A stretch of DNA of 64,000 bases from Petrosia ficiformis (taxonomy: Eukaryota > Porifera > Demospongiae > Haplosclerida > Petrosiidae): the NCBI GenBank assembly GCA_947044365.1, contig OX345650.1, forward strand, positions 2,306,673 through 2,370,672, given 5' to 3'. A model generated the notes under the pieces. The model was not told where the DNA came from, did no database searches, and saw nothing but the letters and a program-made list of their open reading frames with translations. Each line of letters starts with the position of its first letter. Position 1 is the first letter of the stretch. Of this stretch, positions 57,601-64,000 are shown piece by piece. Both the position numbers and the translations under genes were made by a program.

Positions 57601-58744
57601 ATGCTTGTTTTAAGAGTATACGGCTTAAAACTATGTGTTGTAATATTTTCAACTGTATAATTATTATAACTATTATTTAAGATAATATTTTCCCATTGTA
57701 ATGATATTGGCATACCAAAATCATGTGATATGATTATTGCAATACAATAATATCGCTATAATTTATATTGAATTATTGCCCAACCCTACTTTAATGTTTA
57801 TAAGTGATATAAAGCTATAAAGGATGAGATATTTAGATAGTACCAGAATCAACATGCAGAGCAAAAAATCATTCATTTGATTGGTATTAATAACATCTTA
57901 TACAGATAATAATGCATACTCATCGTTTTTTTGTTTATGTAACTACATTTTATAGCTTTGTAATGGTTCTAATCAGACTGTATCATTGGTTCCACCTTGC
58001 CCTCGACTATTGGCTCAAGCCACTAAGGAATTAACTACTATAAATGATGATAGAGGTGTTCCAGATGGAATTGTAACATATGAAATTTTACATGTGAGTT
58101 ATAGTAATATGAAGTTTGCCAGTAGCTTGTTTGAGCCACTAATGTTAGTAGTTTTTCCAGAAATTTGCAAACAGACAGACACACAATATGATTACCATAC
58201 CCTTCTGCCTACGCTTCATGGTGAGGGTAAATATTATAAAGACATACATGTAGGTGCATTTACAATAATTAATTATTGACACATTGATGCATTTAATAAT
58301 TAATACAGGTGAACTACATGTATTAGTATAGGATATCTCTCTGGGTATTGGTTTATGGGAAATTTTAATCATGGTGATCATAAATTTGTCAAAAGAATGC
58401 GATTAAGTTACCTTAATAAGACAAAGGGAAGTCTTTACATAAAAGGTTACTATGGTAATGGTATAAACACTTTTACTGTCCTTTGTGTCTTCATTTTCAC
58501 TAGCTCCCAACTAATTATTATAATGATTACCATACCCTTCTACCTATGCTTCGCGGTGAGGGTGATAAATTAATATTTTGGTCACAAATGGTAGTTTTAA
58601 CATGTATATAGCAATTGAACCATGCACTGGTGTGTCTTTGAATGACTGAAACAGCTGTTTATTCTTTTTTAAATGCTATAGGCACTCATTGAAGATATTT
58701 TGGGACAAAGAGGCTATTACAGTATGCAAAATCATGATCACTGA
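48665..58744 (+). CDS. NEK10: NIMA-related kinase 10, 16 exons, 955 aa
   Basis: Ser/Thr (and reported Tyr) kinase with an armadillo-like N-terminal half, linked to ciliated cells and DNA-damage signalling in vertebrates. Exons: 48665-48739, 48786-48947, 49680-49767, 50348-51474, 51717-51842, 51900-52002, 52892-52967, 53057-53186, 53466-53579, 53713-53819, 54283-54503, 54707-54832, 55791-55891, 56679-56789, 57956-58093, 58682-58744; sum 2868 nt. Residues about 60-390 are helical repeats. The kinase (about 400-667) has LGTGAYGSVYKA, FALKVI, HRDLKPAN, TDFGLAKQ, and PEL in the activation segment's end. The C-terminal part keeps ISDPIGQILNQIHKLIFISQ and RGYY, found near the end of vertebrate NEK10. 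The acceptor at 50348 was chosen because it preserves phase and gives NIFQKI as in the family; the stronger-looking CAG at 50358 would break the frame. Introns carry MITEs, a piggyBac-type element and two minisatellites. Confidence 0.92.
50000..50290 (+). repeat. 32-bp minisatellite in NEK10 intron
   Basis: About nine copies of a 32-bp unit containing GTAGAGTTAGGAACCCATAA and TGATGGAAAG, ending about 60 bp before the acceptor at 50348. Confidence 0.95.
52544..52865. mobile_element. MITE family TAGRGTTRGGYGATATT, copy 1
   Basis: Begins TAGAGTTAGGCGATATT and ends GAATTATTGCCCATCCCTA. It shares AGTTTTGCGATTATTGCC and AAAGGTGACTTG with 57465-57788. A third, older copy is at 53215-53432. All three are in NEK10 introns. 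Confidence 0.7.
53215..53432. mobile_element. MITE family TAGRGTTRGGYGATATT, eroded copy
   Basis: Contains AATGCTAGCAAAAATAGGCC, CCTTGCTTTGAGAGCATA and the end ATAATTATTGCTCAACCCT. The left end is lost. Confidence 0.6.
53875..54225 (+). repeat. (TATG)n microsatellite
   Basis: About 350 bp of TATG/TGTA repeats in a NEK10 intron. Every long open frame on either strand here (residues MYVC or HTYI repeated) is a by-product. Confidence 0.98.
54886..55461. mobile_element. piggyBac-type MITE flanked by TTAA
   Basis: The element is 54890-55457 (568 bp). The ends CCCTTAGAGGACTGA and TCAGTCCTCTAAGGG are exact inverted repeats flanked on both sides by TTAA (54886-54889 and 55458-55461). TTAA target duplication and CCC/GGG ends are the hallmark of piggyBac transposons. 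No transposase is present; the 85-codon minus-strand frame inside is not similar to one that I can recognise. Confidence 0.88.
55467..55648. mobile_element. Small MITE with GAAGGGCTGAGA ends
   Basis: About 180 bp with ends GAAGGGCTGAGAGCC and its inverse ATTCTCAGCCCTTC, a few bases after the piggyBac-type element. A related end GAAGGGCTGCAAGCCAGAGTG appears at about 56810. Confidence 0.65.
55930..56095. repeat. Partial MITE rich in TAACTATAACTAAAAC
   Basis: Starts AGTGTTATTTTAGTTAACTA, as the family at 13033, and contains a tandem duplication of the CCCCTTTAGTAAGC block. Confidence 0.6.
56515..56610. repeat. Inverted repeat around GTTTACATAA
   Basis: GGGCAGTCAATAAAGG and GTTTACATAACGCA near 56518-56555 pair with TGCATTATGTAAAC and CCTTTATTGACCCGCCC near 56568-56605. 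Confidence 0.6.
57247..57318 (+). tRNA. tRNA-like sequence, probably a pseudogene or SINE head
   Basis: 72 nt with a 7-bp acceptor-like pairing (GCCTTGG with CTGAGGC, two G-U), a D-arm region TAGATCAGTTGGTAAGA and a T-arm-like GTGGATTCAAATCCCAC. The 7-nt anticodon-like loop is CCAGAGT with C instead of U at position 33, and two stems have mismatches. It is therefore unlikely to be a working tRNA. Confidence 0.45.
57465..57788. mobile_element. MITE family TAGRGTTRGGYGATATT, best copy
   Basis: Ends TAGGGTTGGGTGATATT and AATTATTGCCCAACCCTA are inverted over the first ten bases. The interior matches 52544-52865. Terminal TAGGGTTGGG suggests a hAT relative, but the 8-bp flanks do not match. Confidence 0.75.
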
Positions 58745-59652
58745 CTGATATCAATTGGAATTATAACTAATTAATATTTTTTGAGGGATTTGGCCAGTTG
58801 TGCTGATATGAACAACTACTATAGTTAACTCATAATTATAACAATTATTTATTATAATAAATTATTATATATTATAATAATTATTTAGGACATTACAAAA
58901 GATCTCTGTTCACAGATTGTCAGTAATATTTAAGTAGGCAAGATGAGAACATGTTTTAATTTGTTAAACATGTTCTCTTTTACCAACAAAAAATTTTGGT
59001 TTTGACTGCCAACATTTTGACTAGATACTCTAGCCTTCATTAGGGTGACGAAGCAATGTATGAAAGATAGATGTATTATAGTGCTACATATCATGGGACA
59101 GTGTGTTGTAATGACATCACACAGTACCACTATAGTTGTAGAATAATATTATAATACACACCTCTCTTCGATGTCAGTAATCACGCTCAATGAGTTTACA
59201 TCCTACCACCCATGAGTGATTGGCACACACTACAATAATTTGTACAAGACTGTTTGATATGTATATTACTTTAAAAAACATAAAGCTTTAACAAACATGC
59301 TGTGTTTGACCAGTCTGGCAGTGCCGCCCACTTTGCATACGAGGACTGCTATCGGTATATATAGACATGTAACTAGTCTTGCGGTGCCGCCCACTTTGCA
59401 TACGAGGACTGCTATTGGTATAATTATATAGACATGTAACTAGTCTGGCGGTGCCGCCCACTTTGCATATGAGGACTATATATAGACATGTAACTAGTCT
59501 GGCGGTGCCGCCCACTTTGCATACAAGGACTGCTATTGGTATATATAGACATGTAACAGAATTTGTTTTAAAATCATTTGATTTTGGTAAAACATAATGA
59601 ATTTGAACTTCAGAAAGATAAAAAATCTGAAAAATCAATAAAATAGAATGTT
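58745..59652. other. Convergent intergenic region between NEK10 and DBF4
   Basis: No gene seen. It contains a hairpin with arms GAGAACATGTTT and AAACATGTTCTC (about 58945-58980) and a GC-richer tandem array at 59309-59556. Confidence 0.6.
59309..59556 (+). repeat. GC-richer tandem repeat, unit about 65 bp, four copies
   Basis: Four copies containing AGTCTGGCGGTGCCGCCCAC, TTTGCATACGAGGACTGCTA and TATATATAGACATGTAACT. The third copy lacks about 15 bp. GGCGGTGCCGCC is itself palindromic. Minus-strand open frame 59288-59638 is made of it. Confidence 0.9.
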
Positions 59653-62160
59653 TTATAGAGCTAATCTTGCTCTTTTGACAGTACGTAGTTCAGAGGATGA
59701 AGTGTCAACTGTTCTTCTCTTCATCCTTCTTGTTATGGCAACCGGTGTAAGAGGGGACTGGACTCTTGTAATTGTGAGATTAGGCTGTTTGATTCTCGGT
59801 GATCTTCGAGGTGAAGTTAGAGCAATATTCGTTTTCCTGCACATAATAAAGAGGGATAATAATTATGGTATCAAGATGATATTGCCATAACAACAAAATT
59901 CTGTACTGTATGTTTGTTAGAAGTTGTAAATTTACAATGAACTTACACATCAGATGTGAATTGCTGTTTAAGTTCAGCTAGGAACTCAGCTACTGGAGTA
60001 CAGAGTGCTATAAGTTCATCCAGTTTACAAAAGTTGCTGTCGTTGTTTGCATATTGTTGGTGCTTTGAGCTCCTAAGATGCTGAAAGGTAGAAAGAAACA
60101 TTGTGATTACATGTAGTTACATGTACATGACACACGTACATTTGTCTGTACTTTAAATGCACATGATACAAGTACTTTATAAAGTTTGACTTACCATTTT
60201 TAAATTATCGTATCTCATGGTACATGGTTCACAATATCCAGATCTTATTTCTTCATCAGTGCTGCCCTCTTGATGTACATCTTCTTTCTCTTGTTCCTTG
60301 CCCTCAATCTCACACTTATCAAATGGAGAAGCTCTGTTTGTACAGGCAGGATCAACAGTTGGCCATTGAGAAGTTTCAAATACAATGGGACGATACTTGT
60401 GTGAACAGTCTTCACATTTAAAGAATGGCTTTCTTAATTTTCTTACTGAAAATGAAGTCAAAACAAAACACTTGTAAATAATTGTTTATATAAATTTAAG
60501 TACTACGAAATACATATTTGTAACACTTGTTGTGCAATAGTCATTCTAAATTTGGGTCATTATTTCATATAAGGATAGTATAGTAGCTATATTACACATT
60601 CAAAATACTTATACAAACCACAGAATACAATAATTTCATGCTGATTTCAACCCTAACATAATTCTTATACCATATGAGACTATATTCTAAGAAACAACCA
60701 TTACCTGTATCTTCATTTACAGTCCTCTTTGGTTCCTCCAGCTTTCCAGGAACTGGCTTGAATTTTTTCAGTTTTTTCTCAACAGCTAATAAAAAAATGT
60801 AGATTTTTAATGTATGCACGCTAATATTATGAGAATTAATACCAAAGTGTACAATTAAACATGACATGTGTACATTACAAACATTCCCCATGACCTCAGA
60901 AAAATTTATAAACACATACCATCCACATGAAGTATCTTGCAATTCCAACTAGCTGCCATGGTAAGTACATCAGATTTAGCCTGTTCCTTTCCCAGTGACA
61001 TCTGTATCATTTTCTGAGTTCTGGTATACTAAACAAAGATAGCATACATGTACATGAACATCATTTTTTGTATAAGCACATGTACTATATAAATACATGT
61101 ACAATACTATGACTTACATAAGGCATTTTTGCTGATTTCATTTCGGCACTGCCTGTACTGCAAGGTGATATTAACTGTGATAATCCTCTGTAGAATAATA
61201 AATAACATAATAAAACAGACTATAATTATGGAGGAAAAAAGTAGCTTTATACGTTACAATTATTCATTATTATACCCTCAAGAAATGGTATGGTTATCAT
61301 AACCCTGATGTGTAATAACAAACTACATGTACATACCCAGTTGAAGGTGTTTTGGGACTCTTGTTAGAAGATATTTGCACATTGGATTTTGTCTGTTTGA
61401 TGAGCTCTGGAGATTTATTGGTGATCAAATAATGAACTTTATTGTCAAAAAAACTTTCCACAGTCTATGAGGACAAAATTTAAAAAAAAGATTATTATCT
61501 ATAATAAATATTGCATTACTTCTCAACTTTATTAATTAAATATTTAAGTAATGTTTTGCCCTTTCAGTACTATTATCAAACTCGTGGTACAACTGTACCA
61601 GCAAGGAAATTAAAAATAATTATAATATCTAATTGTATCTTTCATTGCTTATGAAGGCTAGTCTGACATTGAAATACATTATAATATTATCATGATAACA
61701 TGCACTCAATAACTGCATACTATGCATAACTTTGGTACTCATATTTGAACCACAATCAAGTTCAGTTGGTAACAAACTAATGATTACAGTTGTGTCTATG
61801 CACAGCGAGGATTAATCCTCAAAATCATGATAAGTGGTGTTAATTGAGGGATTAACCCAGGAAGCCATAACAATGGCGGGCAGTTATATATAAATATTGT
61901 GTTAACTTACTGCTCCTCTTCTGATCAGTTCTTGCGCAAGTTCTCCAGACCGACGATAACCTGTTAGATCAAGAAAGAATGTCTTGCCTTTGAATCTTTG
62001 TGCCTCTTTAAAGTCAAGTTTACGTCGTCCTCTAATATTACCTGTTCGAGAAACACCATACAAATAATTTGCAGTACATAAAATAGATAATACAAATGAT
62101 TAGTACACTACAATGGTTTGTAAATGTACCTTTAGTTGTAGGAATGGTGACGGCTGCCAT
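59653..62160 (-). CDS. DBF4: DBF4-type activator of CDC7 kinase, 372 aa
   Basis: Regulatory subunit of the S-phase kinase CDC7 that licenses replication-origin firing. Minus-strand exons: 62160-62130, 62041-61911, 61464-61337, 61187-61118, 61028-60920, 60785-60705, 60445-60195, 60080-59947, 59836-59653; sum 1119 nt. Motif N (BRCT-like) is FKGKTFFLDLTGY through KVHYLITNKS at residues about 25-75, followed by SWNCKILHVD. Motif M is LRKPFFKCEDCSHKYRP. Motif C is the CCHH zinc finger GYCEPCTMRYDNLKMHLRSSKHQQYA, split by an intron at M|H. The basic tail has SPRRSPRIKQ, a possible Cdk-site or nuclear-localisation region. It is much shorter than human DBF4 because the long C-terminal region is missing. 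The start is divergent from the ATP synthase beta gene. Confidence 0.93.
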
Positions 62161-62322
62161 ACTATAAATCATTTGACGTGAATGACGTCTAGTCGTCTAC
62201 GCCCAAGCGCCTGTTTTATATAGTAGGCGTTGCTTGGCGCAGCGGTCAAATGATATTTGCGCATGCGCATTTTAAAAACAACTTGTTGAATGGTCAAGTC
62301 GCAGAATCACATTTTGGAGAAA
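62161..62322. promoter_or_regulatory. Bidirectional promoter of DBF4 and ATP synthase beta
   Basis: 162 bp between start codons. TGCGCATGCGCA at 62258-62269 is a perfect palindrome matching the NRF1 consensus. TTGGCGC at 62234-62240 resembles an E2F site. TGACGTG (62174-62180) and TGACGTC (62183-62189) are CRE-like. TATATAG near 62219 could serve as a TATA element. Motif matching is by eye. Confidence 0.7.
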
Positions 62323-62841
<519 letters not shown>

Positions 62842-63204
62842 TGATATGACACGTTGAGAGTATTGTTACTGCATTAACATTGTCTCCTGTCACATGTTAG
62901 CATGCCTGACTTGTATTTCTATGTGCTATGCCCTTGACTCAATAGCATAAAGTAATGCTTGTGTACAACCATACTTGTGCCAACCTTGTGATGAGTGTTC
63001 ACCATGAGTACATGAGCATTCATTCACTTTAGATTAGGGCCTGAACGAATGTTGAAATTCCTAATTCGAACATTCTACCCTTTAAATAGACGAATGTTCA
63101 GTATAATTGCTCTATGAAAATACAATCACTTCATTCAATAAATTCAAAGGTTAATTGAAGTTTGAACAAAACATTTCATTTTACATAACTTATCAGAAAA
63201 CATC

Positions 63205-63648
63205 TCATACATGTATTTTAGACACTTCAAGCAAATCAAAATTCTTGTTCAAAAAAACGAGGGCATTGACATTGTCTGGTTTTAAACAGTTGCGCAATTT
63301 TGTGACGGTTAAACCTGCAGTTGAAAAAAGCCTTACACTCGAGGTTGAAGTAGCTGGGATGGCAAGTACTGATTTAGCAACTACTGCTAAATTTGGAAAT
63401 CTAAACTCGTTAAGTTTCCACCATTCTAAGGGGTCAGAATTTCTCGGCAAAAGTCTTTCTGTGAAGTACCTTTTGCATTCATCCTCTATACCAGACTCTC
63501 CTTCATCTTCACCTTCTGTGTCTCCTAGAAGTTCATCAAGAGCTGACTTTTTGTGACGTTTAGGAGGGGATGAAGTTATTTTAACTCCTACCCTTGTTGC
63601 CATGCCTACCACTTCAGCTTCAACACTCGCCCTTTGATTGTCGTTCAA
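63205..63648 (-). pseudogene. hAT transposase C-terminal dimerisation part
   Basis: The open frame carries DPLEWWKLNEFRFPNLA, then AIPATSTSSVRLFSTAG and ALVFLNKN, the conserved hATC dimerisation region. The N-terminal part is a charged linker (KRHKKSALDELLGD). It starts without a proper ATG and in a different frame from the upstream fragment. Confidence 0.85.
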
Positions 63649-64000
63649 AAACTTTCATCACCTAACACAGCTGTTACAGGCCATCGATTATTGAGTAAGC
63701 ATTGAGCCATGTAGAAAGTACTATTCCACCTAGTTGGACAGTCTTGTTGAAGTCGTTGAGGCTTGACGCTCATTGCTTCCTGGCGTTTGTGCAATTCGAA
63801 AGTGGCTAGAGGACTATGTTTGAAATGGCCTACTAATTTCTTAGCAGCTGCAATAGTTTTGGCTATACGCTTTAACTCCAGTCCTTCATTGATGCAAAGC
63901 TGAAGGCAATGTGCTGCACAACTTAAGCTTTCGGTGCCACAGTCTTCTTCTAAGATTTGACCCGTCAGTTCCATGTTTGAGGCTTGGTCGTGTACTATAC
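63645..64000 (-). pseudogene. hAT transposase N-terminal/core fragment
   Basis: The frame is open from the window edge (VHDQASNM, the usual D-containing core motif) through CAAHCLQLCINEGL and QDCPTRWNSTFYM, ending at a TGA at 63647-63645. About 200 or more residues expected between RWNSTFYM and the hATC region are absent, and the frame changes at the junction near 63648. The copy cannot encode an active transposase. Confidence 0.85.

Larger units (their letters stand above)
63035..64000 (-). mobile_element. hAT transposon with internally deleted transposase (cut by window edge)
   Basis: The left boundary is near 63035 (TTAGGGCCTGAACGAATG), where short inverted repeats of GAATGTTC type cluster. 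The body carries transposase fragments on the minus strand. It lies in the ATP synthase beta intron in opposite orientation. The other terminus is beyond position 64000, so the target duplication cannot be checked. Confidence 0.8.

Noticed and set aside
63155..63556. 133-codon plus-strand open frame
   Set aside because: Antisense shadow of the hATC fragment.

Overview
The window is nuclear DNA of an animal, most likely a demosponge of the Amphimedon kind. It is AT-rich, its genes have many exons with short GT-AG introns, and the introns are full of small inverted-repeat elements and runs of the palindrome ACATGT/TGTACA. The gene set is metazoan: OGG1, an ARHGAP21/23-type RhoGAP, a class III GLUT, an ankyrin-death protein, PDIA4, NEK10, DBF4 and the mitochondrial ATP synthase beta subunit. 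The sponge assignment is inference. I built each gene model by hand from splice sites; every complete model gives a summed coding length divisible by three with matching intron phases.

Layout. 1510-4678 (+): 3' exons of OGG1. 5159-29264 (+): an 18-exon RhoGAP with PDZ, PH and RhoGAP domains (1534 aa). 29920-32744 (-): a three-exon sugar transporter, convergent with the RhoGAP. 35212-36995 (+): a four-exon ankyrin plus death-domain protein. 38356-39050 (-): remnants, namely a zinc-knuckle-like terminal exon and a broken copy of the ankyrin exon. 40266-48532 (-): six-exon PDIA4. 48665-58744 (+): 16-exon NEK10, head-to-head with PDIA4. 59653-62160 (-): nine-exon DBF4, convergent with NEK10. 62323-62794 (+): first two exons of the ATP synthase beta gene, head-to-head with DBF4 across 162 bp that contain a perfect NRF1-type palindrome. 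63035-64000: a hAT transposon on the minus strand inside the ATP synthase intron, cut by the window edge.

The genes do not form a functional cluster; they are ordinary housekeeping, signalling and ciliary genes. The unusual content is in the repeats: a near-perfect 98-bp-arm palindrome between OGG1 and the RhoGAP gene; a duplicated unit of about 600 bp carrying an ATG mini-exon with splice donor, a long hairpin and a (TA)n tail; a hAT-type MITE with a perfect 8-bp target duplication; a piggyBac-type MITE flanked by TTAA; several MITE families with two or three copies here; and many minisatellites. PDIA4 is unusual as a protein: none of its three catalytic-type thioredoxin domains keeps CGHC.
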